Below are positions 37,141 through 48,059 of a DNA stretch of 64,000 nucleotides, in pieces. The number at the start of each line of letters is the position of its first letter. Position 1 is the first letter of the stretch. The stretch is taken from the NCBI RefSeq assembly GCF_932276165.1, contig NC_063999.1, positions 2,048,501 to 2,112,500 on the forward strand. Direction: 5' to 3'. The notes under the pieces were generated by a model. The model was given only the letters and a program-made list of their open reading frames with translations. It made no database searches and was not told the origin of the DNA. This DNA is from Plutella xylostella (taxonomy: Eukaryota; Arthropoda; Insecta; Lepidoptera; Plutellidae). Both the position numbers and the translations under genes were made by a program.

Positions 37141-37268
37141 GATAAGACGTCCTCTACATCACACAACCCATCAAGTCCCCACTGCTGGGGCACGGGCCTC
37201 CTGAAAAAAAGGTTCAGGCGGCCTAATCCACCACGTTGGCCAAGTGCGGGTTGGGGAACCCCAACACA
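37141..37268 (-). repeat. Dispersed lepidopteran repeat fragment
   Basis: Contains tccccactgctggggcacgg, cctcctgaaa and ccaccacgttggccaagtgc. The same words occur inverted at 47420-47515. Probably a LINE or SINE 3' piece; non-coding. Confidence 0.55.
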
Positions 37269-38213
37269 AGCATGCTTGTGCTGGGAGTTGAGTTTTAAGT
37301 GGTCAACCCGACTGTCAGATGTTTTCAAGCTGCCTGCGGCCTCTGACAAGGCATTCTGCTGCCGAAACAGCCATGTGTTGCTTAACTTCAATGAACAGTT
37401 ACGATCACTGAAGCTAGCTCGACTACGGACGCTTCTTGGAAAGACGAAGTGCTCTTAAAAATATTTTGTGAGCGAAAATCAATTATTTTGTACGTAACTC
37501 CAGATTCAGCGTCTGCGGGAAAATGAGATTACCGACACGGGAACAAGAACTCTTTCTGAATACAATTTGTACAGTGAACCTTTTTAGGTTAAATCCCTTT
37601 ACATAATAATATTACTTACGCATAAAGTGCAACTTAATAAGATGTGTATCTGACTAAAGGTATGTACTTGTGAAAAGCTAGATTCTACACACGTTATGCT
37701 CAACTTAAGATGAACTATTTCTCGGGATAATAACTATTCTCTCACATTTTATAGTGTAATGCCAAACCAGGAATATAAAAACCCTGTATTAAATGCGCCA
37801 CATTCGCGTTGAGGACTGCAACACTAAGTATAGTCATACCAATGTGAATTGGCCATGCTCAAATTTATAATTGTCATTTTTTTATTATTTATTTTGAAAA
37901 GAGTGTCAGTAGCTCAGTGAGTGGATATATCCTATGGGTTCTTTGGAACTTAAGTAACACTATTGTTTACTAACAGTCTTGCGGTGAAAGAAAACATCGT
38001 GATGAAACCCACATTTAGATAACAGTTGTGTACCTGTAGACTCATTAACGGCAATTCGAAAATAGTGAACTTGTCCTAAAGGCAAAATTGTTTAAATGGT
38101 ATTAAGCATTCAAAAGACAAAGAGTTAGTGGCTTAATATTTTCCATCCTCACAGGAATTCGAGATAAACTACATCTTAGCCTTGCATGCAGAACTATGTA
38201 TGTTGTATGTATG

Positions 38214-38264
38214 TTTTATCCAGGCAATGGGTTTAACTTTCTTATACCCATTGCCTGGATAAAA
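38214..38264. repeat. Perfect 19-bp hairpin inside the transposon relic
   Basis: ttttatccaggcaatgggt and its exact reverse complement are separated by 13 bases. The stem is shorter than usual microRNA precursors. Confidence 0.8.
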
Positions 38265-39147
38265 TATGTGTTAGGTATAATCTAAATTCATAACGCGCCC
38301 CTCTCGCGTTGCTAAACTAAATAATCAATACCTACATGTGTTTGTGCCACCTAATGCGAACAAAAACTATACCCGTAACCGCTTTCTTATAAGGAGCCAA
38401 CAAACTTATAATGTCAATTTCTGTAACTTAATGGATGTAACATCCGATATTGATATATTTAGTAATGCCTATGGCAGGTTTAAACATCTAATAACTAGGG
38501 GACTTTGTGATAAGGATGAATCATGATAATTATTCTCAAACACTAAATTGTGACTCGGTACTGGGTACCAATTACTAACCCATGTTTGTTCACGCTAGGA
38601 TTATAGTCAGGTAAGGCTAGTTTGCTGTGTATAAATACCCATTTTTATATCCTATTTAATACATAATTTACTTACCTATTGTAATAACTTTATAAATACC
38701 TACTTAGTATGAAAACTTGTTTATCACCTTAACCACTTGCGCTCATTCAACAAGACTGACCAAAATATTGTAAGTAATAATAATACCTATTACTATTATG
38801 AATAACGCATAGATATCTGCAGTTCGTTGACGGTATGAGTGTGCTTGGCGGCCGAAATACTTTTTATGATTATCAGTCTGTATGAACTCGATTAGCTGCT
38901 CTCGAGTGTACTCTGGCTGCTAATGGACTGTAGTTACCTACCTCACCCAACTTCAACTAGCTATAAGTTAATCAATTGTTTGTGATTATTGTCGGCACTA
39001 TAGGTCTATAATAATACCACTATATATGTGTAAAATTTATTGTAAATGACTGTTTGTTGCCAAAATATAAATAAATAAATAAATAAATAAATAATCAGTC
39101 AAAACTACAGTTATAGCTTACAAATTTGCCAAATTCATTTGCTCTTA

Positions 39148-39375
39148 CTATACTATATACCTACCAGTCATTTTGACAATAGTATCAGTTATGTTATCAA
39201 GTAGAAATAAGTCCAATCCCTCGGACTTTTTCTCCGACAAATACTTGTTTATGTGGTAAATTAGTTTCCTTTCACGGCTATGGATAATTTTCGGCATTTG
39301 GAAACACAAAAAACTCACAAAAGCTATAATAAACCCTACGCATTGACAGCACCACAGTTTGACAGCAATAGACAA
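39148..39375 (-). pseudogene. Transposase-like N-terminal fragment
   Basis: The minus-strand frame contains MPKIIHSRERKLIYHINKYL followed by an acidic/polar helix and ITDTIVKMTG, then a GTAGGT splice donor. A charged helical start that leads into a helix-turn-helix is how many insect Tc1/mariner-like (spliced) transposases begin. The longer start at 39375 adds a hydrophobic run; the internal Met at 39294-39296 is the likelier transposase start. Confidence 0.5.
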
Positions 39376-39628
39376 ATGACATTTTGAGTCAATGATACCA
39401 GTGCAAGAAAAAAGTTCTATTGCTTTTCCGCAATATGGCGAGGGTTTTTATATTCCTGGTTTGGCTATATCTGTTATCTGCATATTACTAACCTCTTTAT
39501 CGTAGTGTTTTACTTCCTCTATGGTCAAATGTTCATATACTGGGTCATACAATGAACAATATAAATATTGTGTTTTCTCCAGTTTCTCCTTCATCATAAA
39601 TAATAATAATATAACCATTCAAAACGAA

Positions 39629-39847
39629 ATGATCCCGCGAAAGCAACCCTACGTAATTTACTCCGTTCTTTTCCTTCTCTGCATTGGTATAGTGGTGTAC
39701 CACACCCGGCCGATCCTCTCTGAAGAGCAGGTGCTGTACCGGATGTACATGACAGCTACCGACAGCTCCTTCGTCGGGAGGAGGCAACCGGATGAACCGG
39801 ATCTCATGGATTATAGACTGATACATGTTAATACCGGGCCAGGGTAG
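39629..39847 (+). CDS. Small single-pass membrane protein, uncharacterised
   Basis: 72 codons from ATG 39629 to TAG 39845-39847. The N-terminus is basic (MIPRKQPY), then a single hydrophobic helix (VIYSVLFLLCIGIVVYH), then a polar tail of about 45 residues with EEQVLYRMYMTATD and a DEPDLMDYR segment. An AATAAA signal follows at 39977-39982. A pyrimidine-rich tract and AG at 39580-39581 suggest a spliced 5' UTR exon upstream. I do not recognise the family. It lies inside the exchanger intron, on the same strand, tail-to-tail with the gene at 40404-41755. Base composition and codon use look more coding than the surroundings, but a chance ORF is not excluded. Confidence 0.5.
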   Translation: MIPRKQPYVIYSVLFLLCIGIVVYHTRPILSEEQVLYRMYMTATDSSFVGRRQPDEPDLMDYRLIHVNTGPG

Positions 39848-40362
39848 TAGCTAGTGGAAGTGATAGGTACTGTGTTGTCTTTGTGTGTGGGTAGCTATTA
39901 GTGTAAGGTGAGTTTGAATATAATGTAATATTTATGATTTTCCGATGTGCCTATGTTTTTTCTTTGATTAAGCTTTAATAAAAAAGAAAAGTTAAATACC
40001 CTTTATCATTATGTAATCTTCGAGAGTTTCAGTAAACTTACTAGGTAATTTTGAATAAATATCGATGTAAAATCTTTTAAAATATTATACACATGCAAGC
40101 GTATAAGAGCCACGTCTTTATTTTTTATCGGCTTACTTTGTTGTGCATAGTATCACATACATTACATCATCTCCTTCAGCGTATCACATCACGCGTGTCA
40201 CTGTCGCAGCCGAGTATCTGCTGCCATCAGGGAGTCTGCTCCTTGAGTGACGTAAGAGCACAATTTAGCGAACCACGCGTAATGTAGCACTCTCGAAATG
40301 TTAGCTATTCGCATTCCGCACTCCCGTCTGTAGTTACGTAAACACCGCCATTACAAAATTAT

Positions 40363-40368
40363 TTTATT
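40363..40368 (-). terminator. Poly-A signal of the nested minus-strand gene
   Basis: TTTATT on the plus strand is AATAAA on the minus strand, 36 bases past the TAA stop at 40404. The position supports 40404-41755 being a true terminal exon. Confidence 0.6.
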
Positions 40369-40403
40369 GAGTAACTAGTAATTCTGAGTACCTACATACA
40401 AGA

Positions 40404-41755
40404 TTACAATTTTCTATTAGCATCGGTCCAACAAAACCTAGTAGGGATCCGGAGGCCGGGTTGGATCGCGGGCCCGTCCAGTGACCCTCCCATTGTACCC
40501 CCGACCTCTCCGCAACCTAATCGAACTCCGTCAGGACCGAACCCCGATTGATTTCTATCCGCCGTCTCCTCAGCTGGGTACAAAACCGTCATTTCGGCCC
40601 CCTCATTCACAAACCTCTTTTCAAAGGTACTGCGCTGAATCGAAATATCTTGGTCGGATAAAGACTCCTCTTTTAATTCATCCTCCTCCGGAATGCGAGG
40701 AGTCGATACTCGGGCCTTCTGGACTCTAGGAGTCATGTTTACTAGCGAAGATGCAGCCGCATTCGGGAAATGACCATCTGGTGCGAATGTAAGTCTTTCC
40801 AAAATACTATCCAGCTTATCTGAATTACACGTGACGACCCTCTTCACTGAGGCCAGCTCTGGGCGATCAACACGGCATTTCTTTACTAATTCTTCGACGC
40901 ACTCAGTTATGCATGCCACTATAGGTCGCTGCAAACTTTCCGCTAACACAGCTTTACCGCGTTCGTCCATTAAATGGATCTTTAGCTTGGTGCCGCCGGC
41001 GCTGCGACTCAGGGCTGTCGCTAAAGCCTCCAAAGATTCCGAAGCGGCAAACTTCGCCATCTCTTGATTCCGATTCATTTTATACGACTCCTGACTCACG
41101 AAGTGCTTGGAATGCTTCTTCTCCGATATTTCTGACATGTCCAGTGATTGGTTCAACTGTATCTGTTCCGTGGTGGTGCCGGATCGTGACGAGTGACTGA
41201 ATGATTCCCTGACACTGGTGCTCTCCCTGAAGCCAGTCTCTCGACGGAATGTCTCGATCAATCTTTTGCTGGAGTATTTTCTTTTCTCGTCGTCCGCATC
41301 TGTCTGCGTCCCGACAGTCCGTTTGGGTGTGGATTTGTTTTTGTGTTTTTTAATCGTTTTTATTGTGTAGTAAAAAGGGGGAGAGGTGTTACTGGCAGGC
41401 GGGATGACGAGGGGCGTTATATTTTTTACGAGTTTGACGGTATGTTCGAGTACTGAGCGGCGGTGCGGTGGCGGCGGCTGACACGTGGAGCGCGGGGGCG
41501 TCCCACGCCCGTCACGGCACACGTCCGTAAGCCGACAACATTTCTCATGCTTATCCCTACCCCTTTGTTCGCAACGACTCTGGTTTTCCTTTTTTGCGAC
41601 GTCAACATTTTCATATCCATTCCTTTTGTTTTCGAGCCGCCGTCTCTGGGATTTCGACAGACATTTTTTGTGAATAAATACGACCGAATTTGGGCTCTGC
41701 CTCTCCGGAATATAGTTTTCCAAGTTGATCCCGTTAATTTGAGGCCGCGGGAACT
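40404..41755 (-). CDS. Uncharacterised gene nested in the exchanger intron, terminal exon
   Basis: One long open exon of about 449 codons ends at TAA 40404-40406. There is no ATG near the 5' end of the frame; instead a tttcag acceptor precedes 41755, so this is the last exon of a spliced gene whose upstream exons were not found. The protein is hydrophilic and mostly disordered: a basic N-terminal third (KKCLSKSQRRRLENKRNGYE), a PPRSTCQPPPPHRRS stretch, the segment KRTVGTQTDAD, and a Ser/Thr-rich region. A more ordered helical part follows (SLEALATALSRSAGGTKLKI, then ECVEELVKKCRVDRPEL). The TQT core resembles dynein light chain (LC8) binding sites; that is inference. No signal peptide or membrane segment. 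No family recognised. Confidence 0.75.
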
Positions 41756-41764
41756 CTGAAACGA

Positions 41765-43215
41765 GGAAAGAAGTTCTTGGAACAGACTGCCTTAAGTTTC
41801 ATCTGAATCTTTCAACAAACAACTTTTCTTAAGTCGTTTTAAAGTTTCAACTAGGGTAGGTAAATAGGTACTTATGTGAATTAAGAAAAGTTTTCAAAAA
41901 ATGTTGGGAAATGGGTAGTGAAGTTTAGAACTCAAGATGTTATTGAATAAATAATGAACGCCAGTAAGAAGTCCTGAATTTCATGGCTTTAAGAATTACT
42001 TATTAGATAAATCCCATTTATCAAGTTAATATACGGGCGAAAGTTGATGTATTATACCAGAAAATCATAACATAACATAATTATAACCTTACAACTTACC
42101 AGAAGAAAACATTGTTTTTTTAAACAAAAAGTTGACTTTATTAGTTAAATGTATAGAAATCTAAATATACGAGTAAACGAGAACACAAATGATAGCAATA
42201 ATAGTGTTTTTGAAAATGCAGATTTCAGTATCAGTTGACATAGCAATCCTTCTTGACAACCCTGTGTGTCAAATGGATATATAAAAAAGCATAAAAAAGA
42301 GATAAAAAATATTATACTGGGGCTGGGGCTGTCAAGTAGGGTTGTAGTTTTCCTTAGTTTTTTAATAATACAAACTTCATCCTTGCCATTTGATGAAACC
42401 ATAATTTAAGGCTTCTCAGAATAATGAGCCTTCTTCGAAACACGACAACAAACTTACAACAGCTTTTTTCCAGGGTTGAACGAAAACCGCATTTTTTGCG
42501 CGCAGATAAACAACGATTTTGCGGCTAACAGAAGGGTTTTCCTCAGCGATAAATAACATTTGTAAGTGTCGGGTCGTTACGTAGAGCCGTCGGGTTCAGC
42601 CGGGTAGCCGTGTATCGAAAATATAGGGCGAATAGGTAGTGGCATTGGGCTACGACTACGATACTAGTAGGGGGTCACTCTCTATCGACGTACGAAGGAA
42701 CGAGAATTTTCACTCACTCGGCACCAATCCGGGACAATTCTTGTTCGTCTTCTTGTAGACTTGTAGAGAGACCCCTAGATATACTTTTCGTCCCGATTGA
42801 GTCAGCAGCGTATCGGTTTAGTATGTGGTAGGTACAGTTTGTTCGTTTTGCGCTCAATATACGTTAAGTTTCTAGTTCGGCCATATTAATATTATGGTAC
42901 TGTCCGGTGTCCTAATATTTTGTACTTTCTAACAAAAGTGTTTGTATCTGCATTTTTTTTAAATCGTAAGTAAGACTCAAATATTGCGATGCTTATCTGA
43001 GCTGAAAGTCTTCCTTCTTTTGCGAGTTTTCTCAACAGGCGAGTCTCAGGTTTCTCGGAGGTCCGTCCCCTAATTATTGCGGGACAAGGGACTTTTACCC
43101 TAATGAGGGTAAAATTTGAGCCATCATTATGTTCACTCTTCACTCAAGCTAAAATAGCTTCCTGAAAGTTTTCATTAATGAAATCCAACTTATGTACCTA
43201 TGTAATATGTAAATA
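41765..43215. other. Intron upstream of the nested minus-strand gene
   Basis: The missing 5' exons of the minus-strand gene may lie here or beyond, but no exon is convincing. Short minus-strand ORFs at 42145-42402 and 42892-43143 have no recognisable features. Confidence 0.35.
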
Positions 43216-43253
43216 CACTCACGAGCAATGATAAACGATCTTTCATCGCTATA

Positions 43254-43517
43254 CAGGGTGTTGCAAAATTGGTATACTAAGCCGAAACCTACATGTGCAG
43301 CATGGTATATCTAAGCCCGAAACTGAAATCAGAATTTGGAAATTCGCGAAAAAAATATTTAATTTTCCATAGTAAAAAGTCACGTGACCAATAAAGTTCC
43401 TAAGGAAAATGATTTTTTTTTGCGAATTTTTTTAAATTCTGATTTCAGTTTCAGGCTTAGATATACCATGCTGCACATGTAGGTTTCGGCTTACTATACC
43501 AATTTTGCAACACCCTG
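43254..43517. mobile_element. Foldback MITE (CAGGGTGTTGCAAAA family), copy 2
   Basis: Full-length inverted halves beginning cagggtgttgcaaaattgg and ending ttttgcaacaccctg, flanked by TATA on both sides (43250-43253 and 43518-43521). A CACTCACGAGCAATG fragment of another MITE family lies immediately left, at about 43216-43245. Confidence 0.85.
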
Positions 43518-43529
43518 TATAGGTGTATT

Positions 43530-44590
43530 TTTACATAGGTACCTACATAGTCTTTCTTGAACTCTACATGCAAATCCGAGAAGGAACTGACGAATATAGT
43601 AGACTGAGAGCTATATTTGCTTAAGCATATTCATTGTAAAAATCGGATAACTCGACCTACTTCTGAACAAGGCTGGCGAGGGATCGCCTCGACCGCCACT
43701 GCGCCAGTGCAATGCGCCCCAATGGGAGTTTTTTTTTTGACGTTTAAGTCCCAAAATTGACCAATGGATGGCCTGTCGTTTTTTATGAGCTGCATTTTTC
43801 TGAGGGGACGGAATATGTCATAAATGGTACAATGCTGTCTTAAACTAGTTAACACTTAATAATATGCATAATATAACAGCTAGTTATTGCATATGGTTGA
43901 ATTCACATCCATTGGGTTTTTGTATTGGCTGAAAGGACTGGAATCCACGCCGGCTAAAAAAAAATATGCAGTGCTGTTGAGTATGAAGTTTTACTAGCGC
44001 CATCTATAATCGGTTTTTGTCTATGGTGGTTGTCTATGGTTGAAAATCTCCCATTCAGAAGTATCCCTTTTGTGAACAACGCCTTAAACTTCAATTGTCA
44101 ATACAAATTCGACCTCATTCCAGATGGACTCAAGCACCCATTTGCCATTTACAGCTCTCGTGGCCCTCCATTATTATCGCGTTATTCGAAACAGCGTTCT
44201 TCCCCGCCGTCATAAGAAGCACTTTGGAACGGCTCAAGAGGGACTTCTTGAGAAATTGGACTGAATTTTTCCGTCTTTTGTAGTTAGTGTCGGACTCGCA
44301 ATGGCCGATCCGCACTTCTGTTTCTATCACCCGACTTTGATCGTAAAGATGGGATATGTAGGATTGCATCAAGAGTACGGTTTCAACAAATATATTTTAT
44401 GGTGTACGGGTGAGAAGAGGGCCACTGGCGCAGATAAATCTTTTTATAACATAGGTTACAGTCTGTTTTGTGGTGGCTTTAAACTCGAGCTTTTTCAACT
44501 TCCGACGCATAAAGCAGGGTGTTATAACTTATAAGTTTACAGTACACGGCGTTGTCCGTCTAAAGTCCGTCTTTCTAAAGAATCATTGGT
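43530..44590. other. Intron, no confident gene
   Basis: Several overlapping short ORFs occur on both strands (43631-43855 on minus, 44030-44372 on both). None has a recognisable domain. Bases 43725-43800 look like repeat debris. Nothing is called. Confidence 0.4.
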
Positions 44591-44592
44591 AC

Positions 44593-44672
44593 TTGGCAGG
44601 CTGATGGCAGGATTCGAACCCACGGCCTCACGAATGAAAGCCGAGTCCTAATCCGCTACGACACCATGACTT
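44593..44672 (-). mobile_element. SINE head remnant
   Basis: On the minus strand a tRNA-like order of blocks appears: gtcatggtgtcgtagcggat (A-box region), a variable middle, then gggttcgaatcct (B box). The body is cut short. It stands directly left of foldback MITE copy 3. Confidence 0.6.
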
Positions 44673-44687
44673 AAATTGTTAAATATA

Positions 44688-44951
44688 CAGGGTGTTGCAA
44701 AAAGGGTATACTAAGCCGAAACCTACATGTGCAGCATGGTATATCTAAGCCTGAAACTGAAATCAGAATTTGAAAATTCGCGTTTTTTTTTTTTCATTTT
44801 CTATAGAAACTTTGTTGGTCACGTGACTTTTTACTATGGGAAAATATATATTTTTTCGCGAATTTCCAAATTCTGATTTCAGATTCGGGCTTAGATATAC
44901 CATGCTGCACATGTAGGTTTCGGCTTAGTATACCAATTTTGCAGCACCCTG
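44688..44951. mobile_element. Foldback MITE (CAGGGTGTTGCAAAA family), copy 3
   Basis: Same palindromic organisation as copies 1 and 2, including the gtcacgtgac block, with TATA at 44684-44687 and 44952-44955. A T-run at 44785-44795 and minor differences distinguish it. Confidence 0.85.
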
Positions 44952-44959
44952 TATAAGAG

Positions 44960-47000
44960 CATTTTTTTATTTAGTTTATTTTGATACCCTTACGAAAGTA
45001 GGTATAAAGTATAAGTCTTGGAACTTCCTACAAACAACAATCTATTTGGTCTAACGGAGCTGTTCCCGGCTGAAAACTTTTAGTTAAAACCCCGCTGAAC
45101 AAAACTCCAACATCTTTGTTGGGAAACCTTAACGTACATGTTGTTTACAACAACTAATAAACTTATTTTAGCTGCTTAAACCTTAATAAGGCTATGATAA
45201 TATAGATTCTCTATTGTTTTCAACTTTCCATGTTTTTTTAAATTAATTAGCCATGCCAAATTAATGCTTAAATTTATACTCCCATAATTAAAAAAACAGT
45301 TTGGTGTATATTTTAAGTATAACGTATACCTTAAAAAAAAAAGTCTACTGTATTATCGCTACAAGTAAAAAGTCGTCAAAAGTGCTTAATAAAATAAACT
45401 TCTTCAAGCACAAAGTTAAAGCCGAAGCTGAAAGAAAAACCACTAACAATGTCAGCGACAACATTACTGTGCAATTTTAAAACTACTTGCACTGAAGTTT
45501 CAATTAGCCGAGAAGTCCTTCTAAAGTGACTTTTATGCTCGGCTTCTAAAGCCATTTTATACGATAAAAGTTGCTTTAAAAACAAGAAAATTGCAACATA
45601 GAAAAACAAGAAATAAGGTATAACTATAAAGCGCAGACCACACTGTAAGTTAGCAAGCGAGCGAGCTAGTCGGGCCAACATCGTTTCAATAAGTTAGTCG
45701 GTTACTGTTGATAATATTCATCATTCTCTTCATTTAGTGATGACACTCATAATAATAATACTTTCTTTTATTTTGTACGAATAGATACTGCAATTTATTT
45801 CTACCTGTCCTGATATCTTTTCTCCTATATGATAGTAGTTATGGCCATATTTACGTTCGCTAAACTTATTAGTACATGCATCCATTACAAAAAAAGTTTA
45901 GTAATCCAACTATTGAGTATATTCTTTAAAAGTATGTATTAATTTACAGTTACACATAAAATCCCACCATACGACAAACAAAGAACACGGTTTAACATTA
46001 AATATTCAACATAGAGTCCCTATTCACACTTGATTTTGTAGTTCAGTAATCATAACCTCATTAAAACTAGATCTGTTAGGAAATAGGCTCATATTTTATT
46101 TAGAAGGGCGGGCAAGCCATTGGTATCAGTTGATATTTTTAAGGTAGTATTTTACTTAATAATTCATGTTTTGGATAAGTTCCATCATGTATGGAGTGTG
46201 AGGCTTCCAAAAGCGATAAAGTACCTATAAAATTTGGTTACACATTAAGTATACGCTTTTTTACACTCTATTATGTGAATGTGTGTTTTGTGTTATTTGT
46301 GATTGTGTGAAAAAAATACATAGTGGCTCTGTTAGTGACTAGTTCGATTTGGGAACTAATTAAAGTGCTTAATTAATTATTACTACGAAACATTCAGACA
46401 CTTTACTGAAACGATATTTTGGACAACTGCCAATTACGCTAACTATGGCTTTTCGTCTTGCATCAATTATCAATTTTATCATCTCTGTTAATTTCAGGTT
46501 ACAGTGCAATACCAAATCTATCTTTTTTGTCTCTCGTCGGAAAGGTGTCCGAACGAACCGAATCTAATAATTTAATGTGTGTTTGTTTTTTGCTTTGGAT
46601 GTCAAGCTGCGAAGCGTATTCTATAACGTCGCATAGACAGATAATATAGGTAGTGTGGTATGTTAGGTTGTAAAGATTACAGCCTTTTCAGACCATTCTT
46701 GATAATTGGTATTCAATTTATTTTAGCCTCCTCCCAACCCTTTCTATATGTTTGTCTGTGCGACACTTTTTTCTTCACTTTATACTTGGTGTAAAAGCAA
46801 TGTAAAAGCGATTTTGCCGACAAATTTAACCACATGATCTACTAGTCAAACTAAACAAGTGTCTGAAAGAAACAAATCCATGAAAATGACCATACCAAGT
46901 TTGATACCTACTGTGAATTTTTAAAAACATTTAACGACGGTATGTTTCTATGAAAGTGGTTCAATTTATCGACATCATAATATAATTTACACCTGTATTA
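44960..47000. other. Intron, no gene seen
   Basis: AT-rich. The minus-strand ORF 45376-45681 and the plus-strand ORF 46458-46649 have no recognisable features and AT-driven composition. Confidence 0.4.
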
Positions 47001-47204
47001 ACTACACTCGCGAGCAATGAAATAGTTTCACTTACAAAATGCTTACACCAAATGGCCTAATCATATTTGAACACAATATTTCCTTTTTGTGTTGGTAATA
47101 TTCTGATGCTCTGTTAAATGTACTTCAATATAGATGGCGTCAATATAAGCTACTCTTTTCCATTTAGGAGTGATTAGAGTAGATTAGCTAATCGATCGCT
47201 TATG

Positions 47205-47419
47205 TACGGTGGCCTGCGCCTAAAAGTATACAGGCGGAGCTTTTAAAATAGCGATCTCAAGCTCACATGCTGCTCAAGCATATCCACATAAACACCACTG
47301 CTACACACATCACACACAACACGTCCCCGGATTTATAACAGATGTAGCTGGTCCCTTTATCATCAGGGATCGCTATTTTAAAAACTCCGCCTGTATACTT
47401 TTAGGCGCAGGCCACCGTA
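47205..47419. mobile_element. MITE with long TACGGTGGCCTGCGCC termini
   Basis: The first about 53 bases (tacggtggcctgcgcctaaa, agtatacaggcgga and tttaaaatagcgat blocks) are mirrored almost perfectly at the right end. The central part is non-coding. It is inserted in the MITE at 47005-47569. Confidence 0.85.
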
Positions 47420-47525
47420 CCTACGCACTTGGCCAGCGTGGTGGACTAGGCCTAAACCCTTCCTCCATTGGAAGGAGACCCGTGCCCCAGCAGTGGGGAC
47501 GTGATGGGTCGTGATGATGTATGAT
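47420..47525 (+). repeat. Dispersed lepidopteran repeat fragment
   Basis: Contains acttggccagcgtggtggac, cctaaaccctt and cgtgccccagcagtggggac; the same words are inverted at 37141-37268. Ends in a gatgatgta tail, a common 3' feature of RTE-derived pieces. Confidence 0.6.
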
Positions 47526-48059
47526 GATGGGTGCTAATGTCACTGGAACCTATTCATTGCTCTTGTGTGTAAAATACGTGTCCACAAAGCTTGCTTCAAG
47601 CACATTTGTGTGTTTTTGTATATTTTCAGATCTTGCTGCTGTAGCATGAAGCATGAATATTCAAGATAAGGCTTACATGAAGAGGCTCTAAGCATGCTCT
47701 CAGTGTTTCAGCACTGTGATGATGAAGTCAAAGTCAAAAGTCAAAGTCAAATGTTTAAATTCATCGTATAAATACTCGTATAAAATTTTCTGATGAACGT
47801 CAATTTTTACAAACTAGTAGACTGATGATCTATGGGATATTGTTTTTCAGAGGTTATTTCGGTAAATAAACTTTAAGATTCTGTGTTGCTGAAAAAAGCG
47901 GAAGTAGTACATACATAGGGCATAGGTATATGCACTAAAAAATACATAAATATTTATTTAATATATTCTGTAAGGGACATAAAAAATATACTTACCGCTT
48001 CATTCTGTTATCTATTTGTTCTTAGTGGTTTTTATCCCTTAGGTATAAATTTCAATATA

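Larger units (their letters stand above)
37759..39467 (-). mobile_element. Tc1/mariner-like transposon relic with CAGGAATATAAAAACCCT termini
   Basis: gccaaaccaggaatataaaa at 37761 is mirrored at the right end (tttttatattcctggtttgg, ending 39465). TA flanks both ends. Near the right end the minus strand encodes a transposase-like N-terminus (39175-39296) ending at a GTAGGT donor. The remaining transposase exons are not recognisable, and a perfect hairpin (38214-38264) sits in the interior. It is probably related to the relic at 20490-21860, which instead keeps a C-terminus. Confidence 0.7.
47005..47569. mobile_element. MITE of the CACTCACGGGCAATG family carrying a nested MITE
   Basis: The left end cactcgcgagcaatgaaa and right end ttcattgctcttgtgtg are imperfect inverted repeats, with TA on both sides (47003-47004 and 47570-47571). 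At 565 bases it is longer than its relatives (about 220-235) because another inverted-repeat element (47205-47419) and a dispersed repeat piece lie within it. Confidence 0.7.

Noticed and set aside
38214..38264. microRNA precursor
   Set aside because: Perfect 19-bp stem with 13-base loop is shorter than typical precursors and lies inside a transposon relic.
38338..38526. Harbinger nuclease-like fragment in the plus-strand ORF
   Set aside because: Only a vague resemblance around YNVNFCNLMDV; no catalytic spacing could be confirmed.
45376..45681. 101-codon minus-strand ORF with hydrophobic N-terminus
   Set aside because: AT-driven composition, no recognisable domain, no supporting splice or poly-A pattern.
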